From Vulcanisaeta thermophila (GTDB taxonomy: Archaea; Thermoproteota; Thermoprotei; Thermoproteales; Thermocladiaceae), in contig NZ_BCLI01000005.1 in NCBI RefSeq assembly GCF_001748385.1, positions 62,001 to 126,000 on the forward strand: a stretch of 64,000 bases of DNA. The letters run 5' to 3'. Both the position numbers and the translations under genes were made by a program. Shown here in pieces: positions 49,955 to 59,012 of this stretch; position 1 is the stretch's first letter, and every line of letters begins with the position of its first letter. The notes under the pieces were generated by a model. That model did no database searches. It was given only the letters and a program-made list of their open reading frames with translations, and was not told the DNA's origin.

Positions 49955-51518
49955 GTTTGTGGTGTTTCTTTTCCTGTTCATGGTGTTTGTGGGTGTGTGT
50001 CTTGGTTACTTGGTTGTGGTTGGGTTGAGCCTTTACTACCTGCCTAACCTGTTCCTTCTGGGTATTGGTAATGTGACCATTAAGCAGTCAACATCCATTT
50101 CCGTGTTCACTAGCTGGGTGCCCCTGAGCCTCGCTTACTCCCTGGGTAGGGCTGGGTTTGTGGCTGTGCCCGAGGTTATTGTGCCTTCTGTGGTGGATCA
50201 TGGGGTGCCTGTCATTGTTAGGGGTGTGGTTCCATCCCTCCTGGGGTACTACGGTGTTGATTACGTGGGTGGTTACATTAATGGTGCCCTGGTGGGTGTT
50301 GACCTGGCTAGGTTGCTTGGTGTTGGTCCTGGTGATTACATAACCATAACCTCATTTAAGAATTACACGTTAACCCTTAGGGTTGTGGGTGTTGTGGGTT
50401 CCTCTAGGTTCCCCGTGCTTGATTATGAGGTTCTTGTGAACCTTAGTACGGCTCAGCTCCTCAATAGGTTGTCCAGTTACATTGTTAATGTTATTTACGT
50501 GAACTCCACGGGGCGGTTATTGACCATTGTTTCCAGGGAGTACCCTGTGCGTTTTGTGGTTGGTTTCCCCAGTGCTTCGTTGTTTGTTCTGGATGCGATT
50601 AATGAGACTGTGGAGTCCATGCGGTTGGTTAATGGGACGGTGGTAATGCTACCCTATGGCTACTACACATTCATTGTGTACAATGGGTCGCGTTACTTCG
50701 TGACGCATGTGTTGGTTAATGGTTCCACGACCGTGGTGGTAACGCCGGCTTTGGTGACCAGCGCCGTTCCCGTGGTTAGGGAGGGTGTTGGTTTTTGGTT
50801 TGCGCCTTACTGGGCCAATGGTTCGTTGGTTGGTGATTACGTTGTTGAGTTCTTCTACGGTAATGGTTCGCTGGCCCTTGCCATGCCTGGTCATGGTGTT
50901 GTGTGGGTTCCGTTACCCCCTGGTGATTATGGGGTTGTGGTTACTTCGGGCTTTGTCTCTGAGGAGTTTTGGGTGCGTGCTGCCCTGGGTGGTAATGTTA
51001 CGGTGACTCTAACGCCGATGGCGGTCCTTAGTCAGTACCTTTCTCAGTATGGGCCGTTGATTGCCGAGAGGCTTGAGGCCCTTGGTTATAACTCTGGGCC
51101 TGTTGCGTTGATTTCCGTTGTTAGGGTTGGGCTTGGTTCCGTGCTGGCCCTTGTCATTGGGCTTTCTGTGATGGCGTTTTTGGGTGTTGTGGGTTTGATG
51201 GTCCATGCGTACGATGCCAATAGGGACCTCATTGAGTTCCTCATTATTAATAGGGCCTCCCTTACTGAGTTTCTTAGGTTTTTGGATGTGCCCATTTACC
51301 TGTCCTCGTCCCTGGGCTTATTAATTGGTTTGTTTATTTCCTGGTTCACCTGGAGGTTCCCTATGATGGCCCTGAACATAACACTGCTTAGTACTCCGCT
51401 GTGGCTTCTCAGGGTAAATGCTATGCCCCAGTTGTTGGTTGTGTGGGTTGTGGTTGATGTGCTTTTAATACCCATTCAGTACTATGGTAGGGGTTTGGTG
51501 GTGGGCGGTGGTTGGTGA
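49941..51518 (+). CDS. MacB/FtsX-type ABC permease with large extracytoplasmic domain
   Basis: 525 residues. One N-terminal span (FVVFLFLFMVFVGVCLGYLV), a MacB-like outside domain of about 330 residues (GVDLARLLGVGPGDYITITS is typical), then two PEGA-like beta repeats (YGYYTFIVYNGSRYFVTHVL and PPGDYGVVVTSGF), and three C-terminal spans with RDLIEFLIINRASLTEFLR as coupling helix. It is probably an exporter or mechanotransmitter for lipoproteins or surface polymers. The preceding gene seems to supply the other membrane half. Confidence 0.7.
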   Translation: MWFPRFVVFLFLFMVFVGVCLGYLVVVGLSLYYLPNLFLLGIGNVTIKQSTSISVFTSWVPLSLAYSLGRAGFVAVPEVIVPSVVDHGVPVIVRGVVPSLLGYYGVDYVGGYINGALVGVDLARLLGVGPGDYITITSFKNYTLTLRVVGVVGSSRFPVLDYEVLVNLSTAQLLNRLSSYIVNVIYVNSTGRLLTIVSREYPVRFVVGFPSASLFVLDAINETVESMRLVNGTVVMLPYGYYTFIVYNGSRYFVTHVLVNGSTTVVVTPALVTSAVPVVREGVGFWFAPYWANGSLVGDYVVEFFYGNGSLALAMPGHGVVWVPLPPGDYGVVVTSGFVSEEFWVRAALGGNVTVTLTPMAVLSQYLSQYGPLIAERLEALGYNSGPVALISVVRVGLGSVLALVIGLSVMAFLGVVGLMVHAYDANRDLIEFLIINRASLTEFLRFLDVPIYLSSSLGLLIGLFISWFTWRFPMMALNITLLSTPLWLLRVNAMPQLLVVWVVVDVLLIPIQYYGRGLVVGGGW

Positions 51519-52170
51519 GTTGCGTGTTGTTAATGTTAGTAAGGTGTTTCGTGGTGTGCCTGTGCTTGTTAATGTTAGTTTAACGGCTAGGTCCAGGGTT
51601 GTGACGTGCGTTAGGGGGCCCAGTGGTAGTGGTAAGACCACGCTCCTGAGGATAATGGCTGGTTTGTTGAGGCCCGACACTGGGTTTGTTTACTACGATG
51701 GTGTGGACCTGTACGGTAGTGATGGTGGTGATATTACCAGGTCCGTATCCTACGTGCCCCAGGATGATGTGTTGGTTTCGTCGCTCACCATTTGGGATAA
51801 CCTGGACCTTGCGCTTAGGGTTCAGGGGTTGGGTAGGGATGAGAGGAGGCGTAGGATTGAGGCTGTGGCTGAGGAGTTGGGTATTACCCACATCCTGGGT
51901 AGGAGGCCGGTGGAGGTTAGTGGTGGTGAGAGGAGGAGGGTTAGTGTGGCCATTGCCCTGGCCAGGGATCACGAGGTATTGATAATGGATGAGCCCAGTA
52001 ACAGCCTGGATATTGCCAATGTGGATAGGTTAATAAGCCTCATTAGGAGGGATGCGTCCACGGGCTCCCTGGTGGTTATAGCCACTCATGATGATTACCT
52101 GGCCAGGTGCTGCGATGTAACCTACGGCATTAGATCAGGTAGGTTATTCCCAGCCTCAGCATTGATTTGA
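51508..52170 (+). CDS. ABC transporter ATPase (LolD/MacB type)
   Basis: About 220 residues. Walker A GPSGSGKTTLLRIMAG, Q-loop YVPQDDVLVSSLTIWDNL, signature EVSGGERRRVSVAIALARD, Walker B VLIMDEPSNSLD and switch VVIATHDDYLAR. The frame opens at 51484, but GTG 51508, which overlaps the permease stop, gives the usual short N-terminus before LRVVNVSKVF. Third gene of the operon. Confidence 0.9.
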   Translation: MVGELRVVNVSKVFRGVPVLVNVSLTARSRVVTCVRGPSGSGKTTLLRIMAGLLRPDTGFVYYDGVDLYGSDGGDITRSVSYVPQDDVLVSSLTIWDNLDLALRVQGLGRDERRRRIEAVAEELGITHILGRRPVEVSGGERRRVSVAIALARDHEVLIMDEPSNSLDIANVDRLISLIRRDASTGSLVVIATHDDYLARCCDVTYGIRSGRLFPASALI

Positions 52171-52251
52171 ACCTGGGCACGGCAATAATGCGCCCTTCAC
52201 GCAGCGTGGGACGCCTTGGGGTTTTGGCTGGGGCGGTGTTGGTGTGGTTGA

Positions 52252-53871
52252 TTAATGATTGTTGTAGTAAACCATGAGTGGGCCCGCCTTGAGTACTAGG
52301 TCGTGGTTGTTCAGTAGTGTTGATAGGTATTTCCTAGGTACTGTGACTAGGCTGTAGCCGCTTGGTCCCATGAACCCCACGTAGGTGTTTCTTAGCGTTA
52401 TTATGCTTAGCCCCGTGGGTAGGTGTCCCTGGATTATTGCTGTGTCCACGTTGCTTGCGTTAATGCCCAGTGCGTAGTATATCATGGTGTTTAGGTTTAG
52501 TGGTGCGTTTAGTGTTTCGTTCGTCATCATTAACTGCCCCGTTATTTTAATGGCTTCGTAATCCACGTACCTGTAAACCGTCAGTGTGGCTGATGTGGGT
52601 AATTCGTAGGTGTATAGGGTGTAGAGTGCGAATAGTGGTAGTGTTATTGTCATTACTATGATTAGTACCGCGCCTAGGTACTTAAGCCTGCCCCTCCTGT
52701 GGAGTTGGTATAGTATCATTGCCGTGGGTATTTCGAGCATGACCATTATGAAGTCTAGGGATTTGGTTATGAAGAGTGATTGTAGGGGTCCCGGGGTCAT
52801 TAGTAGCACGTATACCAGGATTGCCAGTGATATTACTGTTATTGACACCACGTACTTATTACGACCATCAATCGCCAGGTAACCCACTGCGGTTAGTACT
52901 GGTATTATTAGGGGTGCGGTGGTGACCGCGAGCACCCTATTAAAGCCCTGTAGTGCGTATGGTGTGTACATGCCCATGGTGAACGCCACGGTCAGTGCGG
53001 CGGCGGTTAGTGAGAGTGCTGTGAATATGGCTGTTCTGGTTCTCCTGCTTAGGGTTGTGTAGTCCGTGAGTAGTAGGGCTATTAGTATGGGTATTAGCAC
53101 GAGGTCCTGGTTCACGAAGGACATCACGGAGTAGGCCCTTAGGTACAGGTCGTACCAGGCGTAGGTCAGTGTAATAAGCACAGCTAGGAGTATTGATGCC
53201 TTGGCGTGGGTGCCCAGGGGTTTCGAGTTCATGTAGTTCGTGAGTATTGCTGCTCCCAGTAGTGGTACTGTGAATGCTATGTACATGAGTAGGGTGAAGT
53301 GGTGGGCGAGGAGTAGGGCTATGTATGTTAGGGCTATGGTTAATAGGACCACGGAGTCCCCGACCCTGCCCTTACCATCCCCCATGGTTAGTAGTATTCC
53401 CATGGCCAGGAGCGCCGTGTAGAGTGGGTATTGGGCCGCTGTCTCCTTCATTACAGAGGTCAACACGAGGAGTTTGGGGCTTGTTAGTGCGAATAGGTAA
53501 CCGGCTATTAGTGAGGTTGTTGTGGACCCCGTGATCCTCCTCACGAATAGTATGAATGGTATTACGGAGAGTGAGGCGATTATTGAGACCACGGTGAGGG
53601 ACTCTAGGGGGCTTAGCCCAAGGACTTCGTGGGCTATTACAAGCATTAGATTCACCGTGGGCCACTCATAATTATAGGTGGAGTTCCAGGGGTTACGTGT
53701 GTAGCCGAACAAGTAGCCTGTTCCCTCGATGATTGACGCGTACTGTAGGTGTATCCAGGTGTCGGGTATTGTGGGTAATCCATTGATTACGTAGTTACTG
53801 AGCACCAGCACTAATGCCAGCGCCACAATCGCCGCAGTCACTGGGCCACGTCCTTCTCCACCTTCTCCCAT
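52252..53871 (-). CDS. Multi-span membrane protein, GT-C-like
   Basis: 539 residues with about 12 spans. After the first span comes an outside loop NGLPTIPDTWIHLQYASIIE, with Asp where GT-C enzymes (oligosaccharyl- and mannosyltransferases) keep a catalytic Asp, and NYEWPTVNLMLVIAHEV. A C-terminal outside domain of about 90 residues (YALGINASNVDTAIIQGHLP) ends the protein. It shares an operon with two lipid-glycan GT2 genes. It is likely to transfer a sugar from a polyprenyl phosphate, by inference. Confidence 0.65.
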   Translation of the reverse strand: MGEGGEGRGPVTAAIVALALVLVLSNYVINGLPTIPDTWIHLQYASIIEGTGYLFGYTRNPWNSTYNYEWPTVNLMLVIAHEVLGLSPLESLTVVSIIASLSVIPFILFVRRITGSTTTSLIAGYLFALTSPKLLVLTSVMKETAAQYPLYTALLAMGILLTMGDGKGRVGDSVVLLTIALTYIALLLAHHFTLLMYIAFTVPLLGAAILTNYMNSKPLGTHAKASILLAVLITLTYAWYDLYLRAYSVMSFVNQDLVLIPILIALLLTDYTTLSRRTRTAIFTALSLTAAALTVAFTMGMYTPYALQGFNRVLAVTTAPLIIPVLTAVGYLAIDGRNKYVVSITVISLAILVYVLLMTPGPLQSLFITKSLDFIMVMLEIPTAMILYQLHRRGRLKYLGAVLIIVMTITLPLFALYTLYTYELPTSATLTVYRYVDYEAIKITGQLMMTNETLNAPLNLNTMIYYALGINASNVDTAIIQGHLPTGLSIITLRNTYVGFMGPSGYSLVTVPRKYLSTLLNNHDLVLKAGPLMVYYNNH

Positions 53872-54956
53872 ACTAACTCCCTATTCCACATGTTCCTAAT
53901 CATTGCGGCTAGGAGTATGAATTGGGTGTATAACCAGGTCCTAAACAGCCTAACCACAACCGCAAGCAATGCGCCCAGGCCTAGGAGTGATGCGGCGGTT
54001 ATTGATCCCTGTGACGCCGCAATCAACAGTAGCGCCAACCCAGCAATGAGCACCCATGGGTTGATCACGTGTAGGAAGAACTCGGTGTACACTATCTCCT
54101 TGAACCCCCTGGGGATCCTACTGCCGTACTTGGTGATGGTCTTTATGAAGTGTTGAATTAGGTGTTGAGCCCTCCTCAATCTCCACCTATGGTAATTCAC
54201 TGCCCTGGGGACTAGCTCCTGGCAAACAACGTCTCTGGTTATCAAGGCCCTGTAACCGTTTATTGCCAGTACCGTGGCCATGTGGCTATCATCAGCACCG
54301 ACATCGGTTGGGAATCCCCCAAACCTCATTATTAAGTCCTTCCTAAACGCCGCGAGCTCCCCGTGGAATATTGGTGTGGAGTACCTGTTGCTCTCGCCAA
54401 TCCTAAGTACCGTGTAGTAATCCCTATACGTGGACTCTATGGTGTTGTTAGTGATTGGGGCCTTTACACAGGACACGGCACCCACGCCCTCGCTCATGAG
54501 GAGCTCCACAGCCCTCCTCAGCGAGTTGCCCAGCCATTTGGAATCCGCGTCCGTGATCACGATCACGTCACCGGTGGCGTGTTTCAGAGCCTCGTTTAGT
54601 GCATGTGCCTTGCCCAGCCTAACCCCCTCATTTATCACCCTGCAGTTTAGATCGGGGTGTTCGCTGCACCACTTCATGGCTAGGGCTGCGGTGCCGTCTG
54701 TGCTCCCTGAATCGATCACTAGTAATTCCATTAATTCCCTGGGGTAGTCCTGTGCGTATATGTTGTCTAGCTTGCTGAGTATTACGTTGGATTCGTTGTA
54801 CGTGGGCAGTATTATACTGACCCTGGGCAGGTCATTGCTGTTGCGTCTTGGTTTTAATTCGTTCCTTGCCCAGCCCAGGTTTCTTAGGTAGTAATAGGTT
54901 GCCACTCCAAAGTGTATTGTTAGTAGTATCAGTGCGATGATGACCATGGGCCTCAT
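53838..54956 (-). CDS. Membrane glycosyltransferase family 2 (processive type)
   Basis: 372 residues. One N-terminal span, then VSIILPTYNESNVILSKLDN, VIDSGSTDGTAAL, VIVITDADSKWLG (DAD), GADDSHMATVLAINGYRALI (the TED-like base) and YHRWRLRRAQHLIQ, which occupies the place of QxxRW with His for Gln. Three or four spans follow at the C-terminus. The architecture is that of cellulose/hyaluronan synthase-like enzymes. It overlaps both neighbours. Confidence 0.85.
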   Translation of the reverse strand: MRPMVIIALILLTIHFGVATYYYLRNLGWARNELKPRRNSNDLPRVSIILPTYNESNVILSKLDNIYAQDYPRELMELLVIDSGSTDGTAALAMKWCSEHPDLNCRVINEGVRLGKAHALNEALKHATGDVIVITDADSKWLGNSLRRAVELLMSEGVGAVSCVKAPITNNTIESTYRDYYTVLRIGESNRYSTPIFHGELAAFRKDLIMRFGGFPTDVGADDSHMATVLAINGYRALITRDVVCQELVPRAVNYHRWRLRRAQHLIQHFIKTITKYGSRIPRGFKEIVYTEFFLHVINPWVLIAGLALLLIAASQGSITAASLLGLGALLAVVVRLFRTWLYTQFILLAAMIRNMWNRELVWEKVEKDVAQ

Positions 54957-55861
54957 TTCCTAAACACACCCCTTAGTAGCCTGTTAATCCTGTACTCCAT
55001 CCTCTTAATAAATAGTGAGAGTATTGATGTGGCGAAGAGTTGTATCCCGGTCATGAACATTATGATGGCTATGATGCCCTTAACGTAGTACTTAATGCCG
55101 AAGAACAGGTACTCATAGCCCACGTAGGCCCCGAGCACCAGCCCCGGTATGAATATTAGGGATGCCAGGAAGAGTAGTGTGAAGGTTGGGTTATAGTTCC
55201 AGGAGAGCCTGATCATGTCAGCGAATATACCAATGCCATGCTTAACATGAAGCTTCTTCTTACCAATCCTACGCCTATACTCAATGGGCACCTCCGTGAT
55301 CCTGCCCATGGAGGCCACGTGAGCTGCAATACCGGCCTCAACACTGAACCCCCTCACGTTTAGTGGGCTATACCTCAGTAGTTCCGTGTTAACCACGTAC
55401 ATACCACTTAGCACATCGGTTAGTTTTGTGTCGAAGAGTAGGTTGAACATTGATGTGAGGAGCTTATTACCAATCCTATAAATCAACCCCTGGCTCCCTG
55501 GCTCCAGCCACCTCCTGGCTCCAATAACCTCATCATAATCCTCACAGGCCATCCTTAGGAGTACCTTCACGTACTTGGCTGGGTATGTGTAATCACCGTC
55601 CATAACCACCATCCACCTAGTCTTAACGTGTTTGAGTGCTGTCATTATGGCGTTGGCCTTACCAAATCCCTCTTGCTCCACAACCTTAACACCCATGTTA
55701 ATAGCCTTCTCCACGGTCCGGTCTGTGCTGTGGCCGTCAACAACGAGGATTCTGTTAAGGGGTATGTCGTTATCGATTAACTCTTTAATCACACTTTCAA
55801 TGGCGCTTTCCTCATTTAATGTGGGTATTACGACTGTGAAGTCGCTTAGTGTATCGCACAT
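54953..55861 (-). CDS. Dolichyl-phosphate sugar synthase-like GT2 (DPM1/AglJ type)
   Basis: 302 residues. FTVVIPTLNEESAIESVIKE, ILVVDGHSTDRTVEKA, WMVVMDGDYTYPAKYV (DGD), the family loop LFDTKLTDVLSGMYVVNTEL and EVPIEYRRRIGKKKLHVKHG, then two C-terminal spans. These enzymes charge dolichyl phosphate with a sugar at the inner face. First gene of a three-gene operon with TATA about 28 bases upstream. Confidence 0.9.
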   Translation of the reverse strand: MCDTLSDFTVVIPTLNEESAIESVIKELIDNDIPLNRILVVDGHSTDRTVEKAINMGVKVVEQEGFGKANAIMTALKHVKTRWMVVMDGDYTYPAKYVKVLLRMACEDYDEVIGARRWLEPGSQGLIYRIGNKLLTSMFNLLFDTKLTDVLSGMYVVNTELLRYSPLNVRGFSVEAGIAAHVASMGRITEVPIEYRRRIGKKKLHVKHGIGIFADMIRLSWNYNPTFTLLFLASLIFIPGLVLGAYVGYEYLFFGIKYYVKGIIAIIMFMTGIQLFATSILSLFIKRMEYRINRLLRGVFRK

Positions 55862-55884
55862 ATAAGTTATTACCTTTAGGGTAG

Positions 55885-55892
55885 TTTTTAAG
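55885..55892 (-). promoter_or_regulatory. TATA box for the DPM-like operon
   Basis: On the minus strand cttaaaaa is centred about 28 bases before ATG 55861. Confidence 0.55.
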
Positions 55893-55942
55893 CATTGTTC
55901 TAGGGTGACTATTAGTCAATGATTACGATGACGTATAACCAT

Positions 55943-57217
55943 TTAAATCAGAATACAATTATTAGTGTATGGGTTGCAAAGTGATGAGGCCCACTTTCTC
56001 TCACCAATGATTAGCACCTCGTTATTATTTACTATTCTTTCAATTTGATTCCTTAAGCTCCTCTTAATCTCGTCGAATTGTCCCAGTTGATCCATACCGC
56101 CTACATACTTAATCCTGAGGTTTTCTAGGTGTGATATGATGTCCTTGATACTCTTAAGTGCGTTTTCCGTGTTTAGTGTATACCTCTTTATTGTTCCATC
56201 CCTCATTAGGAGGGTAACGTTAACCTCCCTATTGTTTAGTAGGGCGTTGGTTATTATGTAAATTAATAAGCCTCCTAGTATGTCTCTTTTAACTTCATTG
56301 GATGCGTAGGGTAGTAATAGGATGTTAATTACCCCGCTGAATTCACTAAAGACCTTGATGACTAGCTTATCCAACTTGAGGGACTTCTTCCAGTGAATCC
56401 TCCTTATGGGGTCGCCCGGCATGTATTCCCTAACCTCGGTTACACGGTCAATATAATCACCAACTCCCTGGGCTGCTAAAGCCCTCTGGGCGGTTTCCAT
56501 GGCCCATTGGGTCCTTGGTATTACGGTAATGTCGGGGTGCCTAATGACCCTCCTAATCCTGACCAAACCCCTCTCGTCGATTAATGTGATTATTAACCTG
56601 GGCCTCTTGATACCCCCCGTTCTGTAATGGGCTGTTGAGGCCACTTGTACGTTACCGTTGATGTAAACCTCATTGGGTGTTATGGTTATGTTTTTGGGGG
56701 TTTCAATCCTCATTAGGGCTTTGATCCTCGGCGATGTCCTAATGCTCATTGTGTAGTTGATCCTACCGCCAGCGACGAACCTCAACTCCCTATCAACCTC
56801 AAACTCGAACCTTGCCGTTAGGAAGAGCAGGGCTGTGGTTAGGGAGTAGGTGGTTATGTATACTAGGGGTATTAGGTATGATGTGAATGCGTAAATACCC
56901 AGTAGGGTTGCTGATAGTAGTGCTGAAAGGGTTAGGGCGGTTGTGTAGTAGTACCAGGGCGCCCTGTTGGTTCTTAATGAGTTGTGGAGTTCCATGGTTA
57001 GTACTAGGGATAGTGGAATTGAGTATGCATTATTAATGAGCCCAGGCATGATTAGGTGGGCCAGCGTCAATTCCAAATCCCTGTCGAGCCTCGGTATTAA
57101 CTCGAGAATTAGCAGGGCAATGGATGGTATCAGTACCAGGGGCTTTCCAAAACCAATGATTACGTAGACCAGGGGTAGTACCTTACGGATATAAACCAGG
57201 AGTTCACTGGGCCTCAT
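55943..57217 (-). CDS. DUF58 protein
   Basis: 424 residues. Four to five spans in the first 140 residues, then a beta-rich part, and the DUF58 hallmark YMPGDPIRRIHWKKSLKLDK (about residues 263-282) that precedes a von Willebrand A-like fold. DUF58 proteins work with MoxR ATPases as paired chaperones or assembly factors. It overlaps the MoxR gene by 4 bases and ends the eight-gene operon. Confidence 0.85.
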   Translation of the reverse strand: MRPSELLVYIRKVLPLVYVIIGFGKPLVLIPSIALLILELIPRLDRDLELTLAHLIMPGLINNAYSIPLSLVLTMELHNSLRTNRAPWYYYTTALTLSALLSATLLGIYAFTSYLIPLVYITTYSLTTALLFLTARFEFEVDRELRFVAGGRINYTMSIRTSPRIKALMRIETPKNITITPNEVYINGNVQVASTAHYRTGGIKRPRLIITLIDERGLVRIRRVIRHPDITVIPRTQWAMETAQRALAAQGVGDYIDRVTEVREYMPGDPIRRIHWKKSLKLDKLVIKVFSEFSGVINILLLPYASNEVKRDILGGLLIYIITNALLNNREVNVTLLMRDGTIKRYTLNTENALKSIKDIISHLENLRIKYVGGMDQLGQFDEIKRSLRNQIERIVNNNEVLIIGERKWASSLCNPYTNNCILI

Positions 57218-58179
57218 TTAATCACGTGCTGTATGAACGTTGGTACCGGCACTGAGTTTAGGGCGTCATTTATAATGTCCGTGGGCCTAACGGAGCCAGC
57301 TAGGTCGGGCTTAACCATGATCCTGTGCTGTAGTGCTGGGTATATGGCGACCTTGACGTCGTCGGGTATTACGTAGTCCCTACCGTTAAGTGCTGCGAGG
57401 GCCCTTGATAGCCTCATGATGCTTATGACGGCCCTGGTGCTTATGGGTAGGCTAACCCTGGGATCCCTCCTTATTGTGTTGGCTAGGGCCAGTATGTATT
57501 CGTATATTGCATCCGCAACGTAAACGTTCCTAACGAAGTTCACTAGCCATTGAAACTCGTTCATGCTAATAACCCCATTGCCCTGCCTGCTCAGTTCATC
57601 CTCAATCTTATCCGCGTTAATCAATACCGACCTTTCATAATCACCCACTACGTAGTTTATGATTATGCTTGCTAGGAACCTATCCAGTATGGCTAGTGGT
57701 AGGTTGGCTTCGCGGCCGAGCTCCACCTCCTGTATGTTCATGGTTGCTATGACTATGTGGGGCTTGGGTAGGGTGTATGTCATCCCATCAAGTGTTACCT
57801 GGCCCTCCTGCATGGCCTCTATGAGGGCTGATAGTGTCCTTGGGGGTGCCCTGTTTATCTCGTCTAGGAGCACCACGTTTGCGAATATGGGTCCCTGAAC
57901 AACCCTGTAATTACCATCCCTTGTGTAGACCACGAAGCCCAGTATGTCCGAGGGCAGTGTCTCATTGGTTACCTGGACCCTCTTAAAGGTGCCCCCCAGC
58001 GCCTTGGCCAGTGCCTTGGCTAGTGTTGTTTTCCCCGCACCCACACTACCCATTATCAATGCATGCCCACCGGCTAGTGCCGTGGCCAGTAGTATGTTTA
58101 TGGCGTAATCATTGCCCAGGAATAGGCTGCCCACGTAGCCCTTAATCCTCTTGATAATACTCGCCAAATTAATGCCCAT
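57214..58179 (-). CDS. MoxR family AAA+ ATPase
   Basis: 321 residues. Walker A MGSVGAGKTTLAKALAKALG, the MoxR pattern RVQVTNETLPSDILGF, Walker B NVVLLDEINRAPPRTLSALI, sensor IVIATMNIQEVE and ILDRFLASIII (arginine finger), then STRAVISIMRLSRALAALNG in the lid. It remodels or loads partners with its DUF58 companion. It lies between a DUF4350-like gene (5 bases upstream) and the DUF58 gene. Confidence 0.95.
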   Translation of the reverse strand: MGINLASIIKRIKGYVGSLFLGNDYAINILLATALAGGHALIMGSVGAGKTTLAKALAKALGGTFKRVQVTNETLPSDILGFVVYTRDGNYRVVQGPIFANVVLLDEINRAPPRTLSALIEAMQEGQVTLDGMTYTLPKPHIVIATMNIQEVELGREANLPLAILDRFLASIIINYVVGDYERSVLINADKIEDELSRQGNGVISMNEFQWLVNFVRNVYVADAIYEYILALANTIRRDPRVSLPISTRAVISIMRLSRALAALNGRDYVIPDDVKVAIYPALQHRIMVKPDLAGSVRPTDIINDALNSVPVPTFIQHVIK

Positions 58180-58184
58180 AATGG

Positions 58185-59012
58185 TTAAGCCCTACCTATG
58201 GTTCTGATTAAAAGCATTATTATTAGGAGTAGCACAGGTAATGCGGCAATTACGTAATTAATGGGGTAATGGCTAACCTCCAGCCATGAGTCCATAAGGA
58301 GCACCCTGAAACTGGACAGTGGTTCCCCACCCAGTAATGGTTCCAGGAGACCCACAGTGTGGTTCCCGCATAATTGCTTGAGGAATTCCTCATTATCACC
58401 AAGCTTAATCATGGAGTTCATGAATATTGATGGTGTGGTGATGACTATGACCTTACCACCACCATACCCAAACTCCGCAGCCACGATGAATGGTCCAGTG
58501 GAATTACCAACCCTGCTAAAGGCGTTGGTTTCCGCAATGACACTTACTGGGGTGCTGCCTATTATCAATGCCGAGGCATTGTCAAGGGCTAGGACTAATC
58601 CACTGGGTGTGCGGGCCAGTGGGAAGTACTCATTAATGATGTTAAACACGGGGTCCGTGATCACGCCACTGGTTATACTGGCATTAATGCCCATTAACTG
58701 AAGCACGTCATTGCCGTACATGGCTCCATTGCTTAGTATCAACAGGGTGCCACCGCCAGCGGCGTAGTTGGCCAATGCCCTGATAATTGATGCCGTAGGC
58801 TTCATGGTGGGTATCACGATGAGGATGTCCACATTACCAACCTGGTTTAATCCATAGATGGGCTTTACGTGGCAAAGGGTGCTTGCCGTTGAGTAGCCGT
58901 TCCAGTAGGGATTACTCACGTCGAATGGTGTTGTTGATGGGCCTAGTAGCACGGTGATTAGGAGTGTCAGGGTTATGATTACCGAGGCCGTAATGTAGAG
59001 GCTAGGCTTCAT
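58185..59012 (-). CDS. DUF4350-like membrane protein
   Basis: 275 residues with a span at each end (YITASVIITLTLLITVLLG and YVIAALPVLLLIIMLLIRTI) and an outside domain of a glutamine-amidotransferase-like fold: VDILIVIPTMKP, LANYAAGGGTLLILSN, GYGGGKVIVITTPSIF. The DUF4350/ABC-2-accessory type is usual beside MoxR and DUF58. It overlaps the next gene upstream by 11 bases. Confidence 0.65.
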   Translation of the reverse strand: MKPSLYITASVIITLTLLITVLLGPSTTPFDVSNPYWNGYSTASTLCHVKPIYGLNQVGNVDILIVIPTMKPTASIIRALANYAAGGGTLLILSNGAMYGNDVLQLMGINASITSGVITDPVFNIINEYFPLARTPSGLVLALDNASALIIGSTPVSVIAETNAFSRVGNSTGPFIVAAEFGYGGGKVIVITTPSIFMNSMIKLGDNEEFLKQLCGNHTVGLLEPLLGGEPLSSFRVLLMDSWLEVSHYPINYVIAALPVLLLIIMLLIRTIGRA

